Positions 39,134-47,349 of a stretch of DNA of 64,000 nucleotides are shown in pieces. A program made the position numbers and the translations under genes. A model generated the notes under the pieces. It searched no databases, had not been told where the DNA came from, and was given only the letters and a program-made list of their open reading frames with translations. Each line of letters begins with the position of its first letter. The first letter of the stretch is position 1. This DNA is from Burkholderiales bacterium (GTDB taxonomy: Bacteria > Pseudomonadota > Gammaproteobacteria > Burkholderiales > Burkholderiaceae_C), in contig JACPOI010000020.1 in NCBI GenBank assembly GCA_016185015.1, positions 478,666 through 542,665 of the forward strand. Reading direction: 5' to 3'.

Positions 39134-40954
39134 ATGCGGCTTGCGCTGGGCCTGCTCTTGCTGCTTTGCGGGCTGATGCTGCCGGCGCAGGCAGAGCTGC
39201 TGGAGCTGCGCCGCGCGCATGTGAGCACGGTGGTCGCCGGCGACTTGGTGGAGCGTGAAACCAGCCTGCCCTACAACTGGGATCGCCAGCACGGCGGCCA
39301 ATCCGGCGTGGCCGTGTTTGAAATCCCCCTGCAGATGCAGCAGCCGCCCGCCGAGCCTTATGCCGTGTATTTCTCCAGGGTGGGCAACCGCGCCGAGATC
39401 TGGCTCAACGGCGTCTTGCTGTCGCGTTTCGGTGATCTGGACCGGCCCAACCGCGAGGATTACGCCAAGGCGCCGCAGTATGTGCTGATCCCGGCCCAGC
39501 TGCTGCAAAGCGACAACCTGTTCCGCATCATCGTGCATGGCGACGGCGGGCGCCGTGGCGGGCTCTCCAGCATGCTGGTGGGCCCCGAGGTCGAGGTGCG
39601 CGAGCATTACCACTCGGTCTACCGCTGGTTGGTCAACGGCTCCATCGCCGTGTCGGTCTTCAGCCTGGTGGTGGGAGTGATCGCCCTGCTGTTGTGGGTG
39701 ACCCAGGTCGAGTCCGTGCCGGGTGCGCAGCCGAGCCGTGTCGGCCTGTACCTGAGTGCCGGTATCGCCGAGATGTGCTGGATGCTGCGCCTGTCCGATA
39801 CGGCCCTGACCGACCCGCCCTTGGCCTGGCCCTGGTGGGGCGTGCTGCAGGCCCTGGCCTATGCGGGCTGGTTCTGTGGCTCCGCCCTGTTCTGCCACTA
39901 CGTTGCGGGTTGGCATCGGCATGCCTCCATGCGCTGGGTGCGGGGTGTCGTGTGGGCGCTGATGCTGACCGCCGCACCGGCTGCCTGGCTGGCCTATACC
40001 CGGCACAACGACGTCTACCTGACCGGCTGGTACGGCTTTGCCACCTTCCTGTTCATCGGTTATGCGGCGGTCTATTTCTGGGGCTCCGTGCGCAAGCCGA
40101 CCACCGAGCACGTGCTGGTGGCCGCTGCCGGCGTGTTCAATGTGCTGGTGGGTTTCCGTGACTGGCTCGTGATACGCGCCAGCAACAACTTCAGCGAAAT
40201 CTCCTGGATGCGTTACTCCTCGGTGCTGTTCGGTCTGGCGCTGGGCTACATCGTCATCACGCGCTTTCGCGAAGCCAGCGCCCAGGCACGTGACCTGATG
40301 GACAACATGGCCGCCAAGGTGCAGGAGAAGGAGCGCGCGCTGGCGGCCAGCTACCAGCAGCTCGAGCAGCTGGCGCGCGAACAGGAGCGCGCGGCCGAGC
40401 GCACCCGCATCCTGCGTGACATGCATGACGGCGTGGGCTCGCACATCAGTGCGGCCATCCGCCAGCTGCAGTCGGGCAAGGCCAGCGACGAGGACCTGCT
40501 GCAGACCCTGCGCGATTCGCTGGACCAGCTCAAGCTCTCCATCGACGCCATGAACCTGCCGCCGGGTGACCTCACCACCCTGCTGGCCAACTTGCGCTAC
40601 CGGCTGGAGCCGCGGTTCAAGGCCTCCGACATCGTCCTGGCCTGGGATGTGGACCTGCTGCCGCCGCTGGCACGCCTGGACGGCAAGGCCATGCGCCAGC
40701 TGCAGTTCATGGTGTTCGAGGCCCTCTCCAATGTCCTGCAACACGCACAGGCCAGCGAGCTGCGCATCGAGCTGCGCGCCTGCCCGGGGGGCGGGGCCCG
40801 GCTGCGCGTGATCGACAACGGCCGCGGTTTTGATCCCGAGCGGGTGCTGCGCAAGGGCTTGGCCTCGCTGCGCGAGCGCGCCGCCGCCATCGGGGTGGTG
40901 CTGGAAGTCAGCAGCGAGCCGGGCCGCACGGTGGTGGAAATCCTGATCGTCTAG
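39134..40954 (+). CDS. NarX/DegS-type histidine kinase with 7TM-DISM-like sensor
   Basis: About 606 residues from ATG 39134, which has GAGG seven bases upstream; ATG 39128 is an alternative. Signal peptide to about residue 20, then a beta-rich extracellular domain (RVGNRAEIWLNGVLLSRFGD), then seven hydrophobic helices (about 170-380), the arrangement of 7TMR-DISM sensors. After a coiled coil comes HisKA_3 with the phospho-acceptor in RDMHDGVGSH, and an HATPase domain with SNVLQHAQA (N box) and DNGRGFD (G1). It phosphorylates the regulator encoded just upstream. The ligand is unknown. Confidence 0.92.
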   Translation: MRLALGLLLLLCGLMLPAQAELLELRRAHVSTVVAGDLVERETSLPYNWDRQHGGQSGVAVFEIPLQMQQPPAEPYAVYFSRVGNRAEIWLNGVLLSRFGDLDRPNREDYAKAPQYVLIPAQLLQSDNLFRIIVHGDGGRRGGLSSMLVGPEVEVREHYHSVYRWLVNGSIAVSVFSLVVGVIALLLWVTQVESVPGAQPSRVGLYLSAGIAEMCWMLRLSDTALTDPPLAWPWWGVLQALAYAGWFCGSALFCHYVAGWHRHASMRWVRGVVWALMLTAAPAAWLAYTRHNDVYLTGWYGFATFLFIGYAAVYFWGSVRKPTTEHVLVAAAGVFNVLVGFRDWLVIRASNNFSEISWMRYSSVLFGLALGYIVITRFREASAQARDLMDNMAAKVQEKERALAASYQQLEQLAREQERAAERTRILRDMHDGVGSHISAAIRQLQSGKASDEDLLQTLRDSLDQLKLSIDAMNLPPGDLTTLLANLRYRLEPRFKASDIVLAWDVDLLPPLARLDGKAMRQLQFMVFEALSNVLQHAQASELRIELRACPGGGARLRVIDNGRGFDPERVLRKGLASLRERAAAIGVVLEVSSEPGRTVVEILIV

Positions 40955-40979
40955 CCCGCGATCCCCGGCGCATTGGCGG

Positions 40980-40985
40980 GATAAT
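40980..40985 (+). promoter_or_regulatory. -10-like hexamer for rodA
   Basis: GATAAT ends 8 nt before the ATG at 40993. It argues against the upstream ATG at 40984, which sits inside the hexamer. Confidence 0.4.
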
Positions 40986-40992
40986 GCGCACC

Positions 40993-42147
40993 ATGCCGGT
41001 CATCTTTGAACGTCCCACCTTGATGCAACGCGTCATGCCCTGGTTCCAGGGTTTCGACGGACCGCTGGCCTTTGTCGTGTTCATGCTGGCGGGCATCGGC
41101 CTGCTGACCATGTACTCCTCGGGCTACGACCATGGCACGCGTTTCATAGACCATGGACGCAACATGCTGATTGCCGGCTTCATCATGTTCGTGGTGGCCC
41201 AGGTGCCGCCCCAGCGCCTGATGAGTTTTGCCGTGCCCCTGTATGTGCTGGGCGTGACGCTGCTGATCGCAGTCGCCATCTTCGGCATCACCAAGAAGGG
41301 CGCCAAGCGCTGGATCAACGTGGGCGTGGTGATCCAGCCCAGCGAGATCCTCAAGATTGCCGTGCCGCTGATGCTGGCCTGGTGGTTCCAGAAGCGCGAA
41401 GGCCAGTTGCGCCCCCTGGATTTCCTGGTGGCCGGCGCCCTGCTGCTGCTGCCTGTGGCCCTGATCATCAAGCAGCCGGACCTGGGCACCGCACTGCTGG
41501 TGCTGGCGGCCGGCATGTCAGTGATCTTCTTTGCCGGCCTGAGCTGGAAGCTGATCGTGCCGCCCGTGCTGCTGGGCCTGCTGGCCGTGCTGCTGCTGAT
41601 CATCTTCGAATCCGACCTGTGCGCGTCCGGCGTGCGCTGGCCGCTGCTGCACGACTACCAGCAGCAACGCATCTGCACCCTGCTCGATCCCTGGCGCGAC
41701 CCGCTGGGCAAGGGCTTCCACATCATCCAGGGCATGATCGCCATCGGCTCGGGCGGCGTGCTGGGCAAGGGCTATATGCAGGGCACGCAGACGCACCTGG
41801 AATTCATTCCCGAGCGCACCACCGACTTCATCTTCGCGGCCTACTCCGAGGAGTTCGGCCTGCTGGGCAACCTGATCCTGATCGGTGCCTTCCTCTTCCT
41901 GGTGCTGCGCTGCCTGGCCATCGCGATGGAGGCGCCCACGCTGTTCGCGCGTCTGCTGGCCGGTGCCATCACCATGATCTTCTTCACCTATGCCTTCGTG
42001 AACATGGGCATGGTCAGCGGCATCCTGCCCGTGGTCGGCGTGCCCCTGCCGTTCATCAGCTACGGCGGCACCGCCATGGTCACCCTGGGCCTGGGTCTGG
42101 GCATGCTGATGTCCATCGCCAAGTCCAAGCGCCTGATCCAGTCATGA
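40993..42147 (+). CDS. rodA: RodA, SEDS peptidoglycan glycosyltransferase of elongation
   Basis: 384 residues from MPVIFERP; about ten membrane helices. RodA polymerises lipid II for lateral wall growth with PBP2. Signatures: KRWINVGVVIQPSEILKI, KQPDLGTALLVLA, and LPVVGVPLPFISYGG. It is most similar to FtsW elsewhere in this window but lacks FtsW's N-terminal extension and has the RodA-type ending. Unusually for Gram-negatives, mrdA (PBP2) and mreBCD are not beside it; its stop overlaps a dehydrogenase gene. Confidence 0.95.
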   Translation: MPVIFERPTLMQRVMPWFQGFDGPLAFVVFMLAGIGLLTMYSSGYDHGTRFIDHGRNMLIAGFIMFVVAQVPPQRLMSFAVPLYVLGVTLLIAVAIFGITKKGAKRWINVGVVIQPSEILKIAVPLMLAWWFQKREGQLRPLDFLVAGALLLLPVALIIKQPDLGTALLVLAAGMSVIFFAGLSWKLIVPPVLLGLLAVLLLIIFESDLCASGVRWPLLHDYQQQRICTLLDPWRDPLGKGFHIIQGMIAIGSGGVLGKGYMQGTQTHLEFIPERTTDFIFAAYSEEFGLLGNLILIGAFLFLVLRCLAIAMEAPTLFARLLAGAITMIFFTYAFVNMGMVSGILPVVGVPLPFISYGGTAMVTLGLGLGMLMSIAKSKRLIQS

Positions 42148-43034
42148 CGCAACTGACCGCGCCCTACCCCGTGGCCGTGGTGGGTGTCGGCAATATGGGC
42201 GGCGCCATGGCGGCACGCCTGCTCGCCCAGGGCTGGCCGGTACAGGTGCACGACATCGATTCCCATAAGCACGCCGCGTTGATCGCCGCGGGCGCCGCGG
42301 CCCATGCCAGCCCGGCCCAGGCGGCTTCGGGCTGCGCGGCGGTGATCGTCTGCGTGGTCGACGCTGCGCAGTGCGAGCAGGTGCTGTTCGGCCACCAGGG
42401 CCTGGCCGGGGTGATGCGACCCGGCGGCGTGGTGATGTTGTGCCCGACCATCGCCCCGCAGGACACCGAATCCCTGGCCGGGCGCCTGGCCCGGCATGGC
42501 ATCGAGGCGCTGGATGCGCCCATGTCCGGTGGACCGGCCCGCGCGCGCGACGGCAGCATGAGCCTGATGCTGGCGGGCCCCGACGAACTGGTCGCGCGCC
42601 ACGAGGCCCTGCTGAGCGCGCTGTCCTCGCGCATCTTCCGCATCAGCGAGCGGGTGGGCGATGGCGCCCGCACCAAGCTGGTCAACAACCTGGCCGCTGG
42701 CATCAACCTGGTGGCCGCCGCCGAGGTGCTGGCCATGGCGCGCGCCATGGGCCTGAACCTGGGGCGCACGCTGGACGTGATCGAGCAGTCCAGCGGGCAG
42801 AGCTGGATCGGTTCGGACCGCATGCGCCGGGCCATCGCCGGTGACTATGCGCCGCGCGCCCACATGACCCTGCTGGAGAAAGACACCCACCTGGCCCTGC
42901 AGGCCGCACAGGCGGCCGGCTACAGCGGGCCGCTGGGCGCGGTGGCCGCCCAGGTGTTTGCCCGCGCCAGTGCAGCCGGCCTGGCCGACCTGGACGACGC
43001 GGCCCTGCTGCGCTGGCTGGAACAGCCGTCCTAG
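42144..43034 (+). CDS. NAD(P)-dependent beta-hydroxyacid dehydrogenase family protein
   Basis: 296 residues from the ATG overlapping the rodA stop. The N-terminal Rossmann fold has VVGVGNMGGAMAARLL (residues about 11-26); the substrate loop DAPMSGGPARARDGSMSLM and the catalytic Lys in GARTKLVNNL are typical of 3-hydroxyisobutyrate / L-threonate / tartronate-semialdehyde type dehydrogenases. The substrate cannot be assigned. Coupling to rodA looks positional rather than functional. Confidence 0.88.
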   Translation: MTQLTAPYPVAVVGVGNMGGAMAARLLAQGWPVQVHDIDSHKHAALIAAGAAAHASPAQAASGCAAVIVCVVDAAQCEQVLFGHQGLAGVMRPGGVVMLCPTIAPQDTESLAGRLARHGIEALDAPMSGGPARARDGSMSLMLAGPDELVARHEALLSALSSRIFRISERVGDGARTKLVNNLAAGINLVAAAEVLAMARAMGLNLGRTLDVIEQSSGQSWIGSDRMRRAIAGDYAPRAHMTLLEKDTHLALQAAQAAGYSGPLGAVAAQVFARASAAGLADLDDAALLRWLEQPS

Positions 43035-43066
43035 CCCCTACACCCCTGTTGGGGATGGGCCCGTCC

Positions 43067-43072
43067 TACAAT
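43067..43072 (+). promoter_or_regulatory. -10-like hexamer for tldD
   Basis: TACAAT ends 7 nt before the ATG at 43079; no ribosome-binding site is seen. Confidence 0.4.
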
Positions 43073-43078
43073 GAGCCC

Positions 43079-44539
43079 ATGATTTCACGCGAACCCACCC
43101 TGGAGCGCCTGGCCGTCGCCCGCGAACTCCTGCTCACGCCCTTCGGCCTGGACGAGTCGCACCTGCTGCGCGCCCTGTCCGAGATCCGCGCGCACAAGGT
43201 GGACGACGCCGACCTCTACTTCCAGTACACCCGCAGCGAAGGCTGGAGCCTGGAAGAGGGCATCGTCAAGACCGGTTCCTTCAGCATCGACCAGGGCGTG
43301 GGCGTGCGCGCCGTCAGCGGTGAGAAGACCGCCTTCGCCTACTCCGACGACATCTCCGAGGCCTCGCTGCTCGACGCCGCGCGCACCGTGCGCACCATCG
43401 CCAGTGCCGGCCAGTCGGCCCGCGTGAAGGCCGCGACGCAGAAGATTGCCGGCTCGCGTTCGCTCTACCCCGGCACCGACCCCATCGCCACGCTGGACAG
43501 CACGGCCAAGGTGGCCCTGCTGGAGAAAGTGGAGAAGCTGGCGCGTGCCAAGGACCCGCGCGTGGCGCAGGTCATGGCCGGCCTGGCCGGCGAATACGAC
43601 GTGGTGCTGGTGGCCCGTGCCGACGGCACGCTGGCCGCTGACGTGCGCCCCCTGGTGCGCCTGAGCGTGACCGTGATCGCCGAGCAGGCGGGCCGCCGCG
43701 AGATGGGTTCTTCGGGCGGTGGCGGCCGTTTCGGCCTGGCGTATTTCGACGACGCCATGATCCACCAGTATGTGAACGAGGCCGTCAACGCGGCCCTGAC
43801 CAACCTCGAATCGCGTCCGGCCCCGGCCGGCGACATGACCGTGGTGCTCGGCCCGGGCTGGCCCGGCGTGCTCCTGCATGAGGCCATCGGCCATGGCCTG
43901 GAAGGTGACTTCAACCGCAAGGGCTCCAGCGCCTTTGCCGGCCGCATCGGCCAGCGTGTGGCGGCCAAGGGTGTGACCGTGCTGGACGACGGCACCATTG
44001 CCGACCGCCGTGGTTCGCTCAATGTGGACGACGAGGGCAACCCGACCCAGCGCAATGTGCTGATCGAGGACGGCATCCTCAAGGGCTACATCCAGGACTC
44101 CCTGAACGCCCGCCTCATGAAAGTCGGCCCCACGGGCAACGGCCGGCGCGAGAGTTACGCCCATGTGCCCATGCCGCGCATGACCAACACCTACATGTTG
44201 GGCGGCGACAAGGCACCCGAAGAGATCGTGGCCAGCATCGAACGCGGCCTGTACGCGCCGAACTTCGGCGGCGGCCAGGTCGACATCACCTCGGGCAAGT
44301 TCGTTTTCTCGGCCAGCGAGGCCTACTGGGTCGAGAACGGCAAGATCCAGTACCCCGTCAAGGGCGCCACCCTGGTTGGCAACGGGCCTGATGCCCTGAC
44401 CCGTGTCACCATGATCGGCAACGACATGCGCCTGGACAGCGGTGTGGGCACCTGCGGCAAGGAAGGCCAGAGCGTACCGGTTGGCGTGGGCCAGCCCACC
44501 CTGCGCATCGAGGGCCTGACGGTCGGCGGCACGGCCTGA
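43079..44539 (+). CDS. tldD: TldD, metalloprotease subunit
   Basis: 486 residues from MISREPTL. TldD forms a heterodimeric zinc protease with TldE/PmbA that processes microcin precursors and the CcdA antitoxin. The metal motif is HEAIGHGLEGD near residue 266 (HExxxH), and the C-terminal barrel with GGGQVDITSGKFVFSASEAY is intact. The partner gene pmbA is not in the window. aroG and its leader follow. Confidence 0.96.
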   Translation: MISREPTLERLAVARELLLTPFGLDESHLLRALSEIRAHKVDDADLYFQYTRSEGWSLEEGIVKTGSFSIDQGVGVRAVSGEKTAFAYSDDISEASLLDAARTVRTIASAGQSARVKAATQKIAGSRSLYPGTDPIATLDSTAKVALLEKVEKLARAKDPRVAQVMAGLAGEYDVVLVARADGTLAADVRPLVRLSVTVIAEQAGRREMGSSGGGGRFGLAYFDDAMIHQYVNEAVNAALTNLESRPAPAGDMTVVLGPGWPGVLLHEAIGHGLEGDFNRKGSSAFAGRIGQRVAAKGVTVLDDGTIADRRGSLNVDDEGNPTQRNVLIEDGILKGYIQDSLNARLMKVGPTGNGRRESYAHVPMPRMTNTYMLGGDKAPEEIVASIERGLYAPNFGGGQVDITSGKFVFSASEAYWVENGKIQYPVKGATLVGNGPDALTRVTMIGNDMRLDSGVGTCGKEGQSVPVGVGQPTLRIEGLTVGGTA

Positions 44540-44560
44540 GGCTGGCCCCGCCATTTCCTG

Positions 44561-44569
44561 TGCTATATT
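44561..44569 (+). promoter_or_regulatory. Extended -10 promoter for the aroG leader
   Basis: TGcTATATT: TATATT at 44564-44569 with the extended TG at 44561-44562. Transcription should begin near 44576-44577, that is at the ATG of the leader peptide, so the leader message appears to be leaderless. No -35 hexamer is obvious, as is common with extended -10 promoters. Confidence 0.6.
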
Positions 44570-44576
44570 GAATGCC

Positions 44577-44648
44577 ATGGTTTCGACCCGTTCCTACTTT
44601 TTTGGCTACTTTTGGTTCTCAAGCGCCGCCGGCGGAAGAGAGTTCTGA
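44577..44648 (+). CDS. Aromatic leader peptide controlling aroG
   Basis: A 23-codon frame reads M-V-S-T-R-S-Y-F-F-G-Y-F-W-F-S-S-A-A-G-G-R-E-F. Codons 7-14 hold two Tyr, four Phe and one Trp among eight residues, so ribosome progress depends on all three aromatic aminoacyl-tRNAs. The stop (44646-44648) lies about 30 nt before an intrinsic terminator. Within the frame, GCCGGCGG (44628-44635) is identical to the terminator's 3' arm (44694-44701) and can pair with its 5' arm (44683-44690). This is the classical attenuator geometry for the end-product-regulated DAHP synthase gene that follows. Confidence 0.8.
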   Translation: MVSTRSYFFGYFWFSSAAGGREF

Positions 44649-44690
44649 ACGTACCCAGTAGAAACGTACCGAATTCCAAAAACCGCCGGC
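44628..44690 (+). promoter_or_regulatory. Antiterminator pairing in the aroG leader
   Basis: GCCGGCGG (44628-44635) pairs with CCGCCGGC (44683-44690). This stem excludes the terminator stem 44683-44690 / 44694-44701. A ribosome stalled on aromatic codons 44595-44612 leaves the first strand free; a ribosome reaching the stop codon covers it. A repeated ACGTACC (44649 and 44664) lies in the loop. Confidence 0.7.
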
Positions 44691-44711
44691 CCCGCCGGCG
44701 GTTTTTTTTTG
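44679..44711 (+). terminator. Attenuator terminator upstream of aroG
   Basis: An 8-bp all-GC stem (CCGCCGGC / GCCGGCGG) extended by flanking A-T pairs, a CCC loop, and a run of nine or ten T immediately after. It stands about 40 bp before the aroG ATG, after the leader-peptide stop. Confidence 0.9.
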
Positions 44712-44751
44712 CCCGGTTCACCCATTCAAACCCAACTCCAGGAGTGACACG

Positions 44752-45879
44752 ATGACTGCTCAAACCCCCGCGACCGGCGCCGACGCCTGGTATGCGTATC
44801 CCGGTGACAAGACCAGCCGCACCGACGATCAACGCATCAAGGACATCACCGTGTTGCCCCCACCCGAACACCTCATCCGCTTCTTCCCCATCAGCGGCAC
44901 GCCCGTGGAGAGCCTGATCTCCCACACGCGCCACACCATCCACAACATCATGGCCGGCAAGGACGACCGCCTGCTGGTCATCATCGGGCCGTGCTCCATC
45001 CACGACCCGGCCGCCGCCGTCGAGTACGCGCGACGCCTGAAGGAGCAGCGCGAGAAATACAAGGACACGCTGGAGATCGTGATGCGCGTGTACTTCGAGA
45101 AGCCGCGCACCACCGTGGGCTGGAAGGGCCTGATCAACGACCCCTACCTCGATGAGAGCTACCGCATCGACGAGGGCCTGCGCATCGCGCGCCAGCTGCT
45201 GATCGAGATCAACCGCCTGGGCCTGCCCGCGGGCAGCGAGTTCCTGGACGTGATCTCGCCGCAATACATCGGCGACCTGATCTCCTGGGGCGCCATCGGT
45301 GCCCGCACCACGGAGAGCCAGGTGCACCGCGAGCTGGCCTCGGGCCTCTCCGCACCCATAGGCTTCAAGAACGGGACTGACGGCAACATCCGCATCGCCA
45401 CCGACGCCATCCAGGCAGCGGCGCGCGGCCACCACTTCCTGTCGGTGCACAAGAACGGCAAGGTCGCCATCGTGCAGACCAACGGCAACAAGGACTGCCA
45501 CGTCATCCTGCGCGGCGGCAAGGCGCCCAACTACGACGCGGCCAGCGTGGCCGCGTCCTGCAAGGAGCTGGAGGCCGCCAAGCTGCCGGCCACGCTGATG
45601 GTGGATTGCAGCCACGCCAACAGCAGCAAGCAGCATGAGAAGCAACTGGAGGTGGCGCGCGACATCGGCGGCCAGATCGCCGGCGGTTCGCGCAGCGTCT
45701 TCGGCGTGATGATCGAGAGCCACCTCAACGCCGGCGCGCAGAAGTTCACGCCGGGAAAGGACGATGCCGGCAAGCTGGAATACGGCAAGAGCATCACCGA
45801 CGCCTGCCTGGGTTGGGACGATTCCATTCAGGCCCTGCAGGTCCTGTCCGACGCCGTGAAGGCGCGACGCTCGCGTTGA
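44752..45879 (+). CDS. aroG: 3-deoxy-7-phosphoheptulonate (DAHP) synthase, type I
   Basis: 375 residues. It condenses phosphoenolpyruvate and erythrose 4-phosphate in the first step of the shikimate pathway. Motifs: LLVIIGPCSIHDP, MRVYFEKPRTTVGWKG, GARTTESQVHRELASGL, GFKNGTDGN and DCSHANSSK, all of the AroF/G/H family. An N-terminal extension of about 25 residues exceeds the E. coli length. The start has CCAGGAG upstream. The aromatic leader peptide and terminator show control by aromatic amino acid supply. Which end product inhibits the enzyme cannot be told reliably by eye. Confidence 0.97.
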   Translation: MTAQTPATGADAWYAYPGDKTSRTDDQRIKDITVLPPPEHLIRFFPISGTPVESLISHTRHTIHNIMAGKDDRLLVIIGPCSIHDPAAAVEYARRLKEQREKYKDTLEIVMRVYFEKPRTTVGWKGLINDPYLDESYRIDEGLRIARQLLIEINRLGLPAGSEFLDVISPQYIGDLISWGAIGARTTESQVHRELASGLSAPIGFKNGTDGNIRIATDAIQAAARGHHFLSVHKNGKVAIVQTNGNKDCHVILRGGKAPNYDAASVAASCKELEAAKLPATLMVDCSHANSSKQHEKQLEVARDIGGQIAGGSRSVFGVMIESHLNAGAQKFTPGKDDAGKLEYGKSITDACLGWDDSIQALQVLSDAVKARRSR

Positions 45880-45890
45880 ACGCGGCGATG

Positions 45891-45925
45891 GCTTGATTCG
45901 CTACGCTTTTTGTAGCGAATCAAGC
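45891..45925. terminator. Perfect 14-bp hairpin between aroG and mpl
   Basis: GCTTGATTCGCTAC (45891-45904) and its exact complement (45912-45925) enclose a 7-base loop GCTTTTT. It begins 12 bases after the aroG stop and includes the last mpl codons and stop. It probably terminates or protects both convergent transcripts, though neither side has a long T run outside the stem. Confidence 0.65.
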
Positions 45926-47292
45926 AGTTTCTGGTGCACGCCACCGAAGCCGCCATTGCTCATGCACAGGATGTGGTCGCCCGGCCGGGCCGCGGCGACC
46001 ACCTGCTGCACCAGTTGATCGATGCTGTCGGCCACCTGGGCGCGCGTGCCCATGGGGGCCAGGGCCTCGCGCGCGTCCCAGCCCAGCCCGCCGCCGTGGC
46101 AGAAGGCCAGGTCGGCGTCTTCCAGGCTCCAGGGCAGCTGGGCCTTCATGGTGCCGAGCTTCATGGTGTTGCTGCGCGGCTCGAAGACAGCCAGGATACG
46201 CGCCTGCGGCCCGACCTTGCGGCGCAGGCCATCCACGGTGGTGCGGATGGCCGTGGGATGGTGGGCGAAGTCGTCGTAGAGGGTGATGCCGCGCGCGGTG
46301 CCGCGCACTTCCATGCGGCGCTTGACGTTCTGGAAGTCCGCCAGGGCGCGGGCTGCCAGCTCCGGCGCCACGCCCACGTGTTCGGCGGCCGCGATGGCGG
46401 CCAGCGCGTTGAGCTGGTTGTGCACGCCGGTCAGCGACCACTGCACGCGGGCCACAGGGCTACCCTGTTGTTGCACCTCGAAGTCGTGCGGCTCACCACG
46501 CGCGCTGAAATCGCTGACCGCCGCGCCGAAGCTGCGCTGCTCGCTCCAGCAGCCGGCGTGCAGCACCCGCGCCAGGCTTTCCTCCAGGCCGTTGACCACG
46601 ACGCGGCCCGAAGCCGGGACCGTGCGCACCAGGTGATGGAACTGGCGTTCGATGGCGGCCAGGTCGTCGAAGATGTCGGCGTGGTCGAACTCCAGGTTGT
46701 TGAGCACGGCGGTGCGCGGGCGGTAATGCACGAACTTGCTGCGCTTGTCGAAAAAGGCGGTGTCGTATTCGTCGGCTTCGATCACGAAGAGCGGTCGCTG
46801 GCCGCTTGCAACTGGGCCACCGAGCCGGGCGGAGATGCCGAAGTTCATGGGTACGCCGCCTACCAGGAAGCCAGGCTGGCGACCCGCCGCTTCCAGGATC
46901 CAGGCCAGCATGGAGGTGGTGGTGGTCTTGCCGTGGGTGCCGGCCACGGCCAGTACATGGCGGCCCTGCAGCACATGCTCGGCCAGCCATTGCGGACCGC
47001 TGGTGTAGGGCGCGCCGGCGTCGAGGATGGCTTCCATCAGCGGGAATTTCGGGCTACCGTCGGCGGCGCGCGCGCGGCTGACTACATTGCCGATCACGTA
47101 CATATCAGGCTTCAAGGCCATCTGGTCGGCGCTGAAACCCTCGATCAAATCGATGCCCAGAGCGCGCAGCTGGTCGCTCATGGGCGGGTAGACGCCGGCG
47201 TCGCAACCGGTGACCTTGTGGCCCGCTTCGCGGGCGAGGGCGGCCAATCCCCCCATGAAGGTGCCGCAGATGCCGAGGATATGAATATGCAT
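45901..47292 (-). CDS. mpl: UDP-MurNAc:tripeptide ligase Mpl (peptidoglycan recycling)
   Basis: 463 residues. Mpl re-attaches recovered L-Ala-D-Glu-meso-DAP tripeptide to UDP-MurNAc. It resembles MurC but starts MHIHILGICGTFMGG, has the P-loop GTHGKTTTT from residue 118, VIEADEYDTAFFDKRSKFVHY, and the C-terminal DDFAHHPTAI and EPRSNTMKLG blocks characteristic of Mpl. AmpD, also in this window, supplies the tripeptide route. The ATG is 7 nt from a -10-like TAGAAT. The last codons lie within a perfect inverted repeat. Confidence 0.95.
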   Translation of the reverse strand: MHIHILGICGTFMGGLAALAREAGHKVTGCDAGVYPPMSDQLRALGIDLIEGFSADQMALKPDMYVIGNVVSRARAADGSPKFPLMEAILDAGAPYTSGPQWLAEHVLQGRHVLAVAGTHGKTTTTSMLAWILEAAGRQPGFLVGGVPMNFGISARLGGPVASGQRPLFVIEADEYDTAFFDKRSKFVHYRPRTAVLNNLEFDHADIFDDLAAIERQFHHLVRTVPASGRVVVNGLEESLARVLHAGCWSEQRSFGAAVSDFSARGEPHDFEVQQQGSPVARVQWSLTGVHNQLNALAAIAAAEHVGVAPELAARALADFQNVKRRMEVRGTARGITLYDDFAHHPTAIRTTVDGLRRKVGPQARILAVFEPRSNTMKLGTMKAQLPWSLEDADLAFCHGGGLGWDAREALAPMGTRAQVADSIDQLVQQVVAAARPGDHILCMSNGGFGGVHQKLLDSLQKA

Positions 47293-47298
47293 CGGCCG

Positions 47299-47304
47299 AT
47301 TCTA
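47299..47304 (-). promoter_or_regulatory. -10-like hexamer for mpl
   Basis: TAGAAT on the minus strand, 7 nt from the mpl ATG at 47292. Its upstream region overlaps the promoter of the divergent gene starting at 47350. Confidence 0.4.
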
Positions 47305-47336
47305 GGGGCTGGTTTTTGCCATCTGTGGCACGGGAG

Positions 47337-47342
47337 CACAAT
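47337..47342 (+). promoter_or_regulatory. -10-like hexamer for the gene at 47350
   Basis: CACAAT ends 8 nt before the GTG start; T-rich TTTTTGCC (47313-47320) is a possible -35 region. Confidence 0.4.
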
Positions 47343-47349
47343 CGGGGCC

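Noticed and set aside
38381..40744. A 787-codon antisense frame over the two-component genes
   Set aside because: Shadow frame rich in His, Gln and Gly; the sense strand encodes a clear response regulator and kinase.
44572..44580. An alternative leader frame from ATG 44572
   Set aside because: This frame lacks the aromatic run; the ATG at 44577 gives the Tyr/Phe/Trp codons placed correctly relative to the alternative stems.
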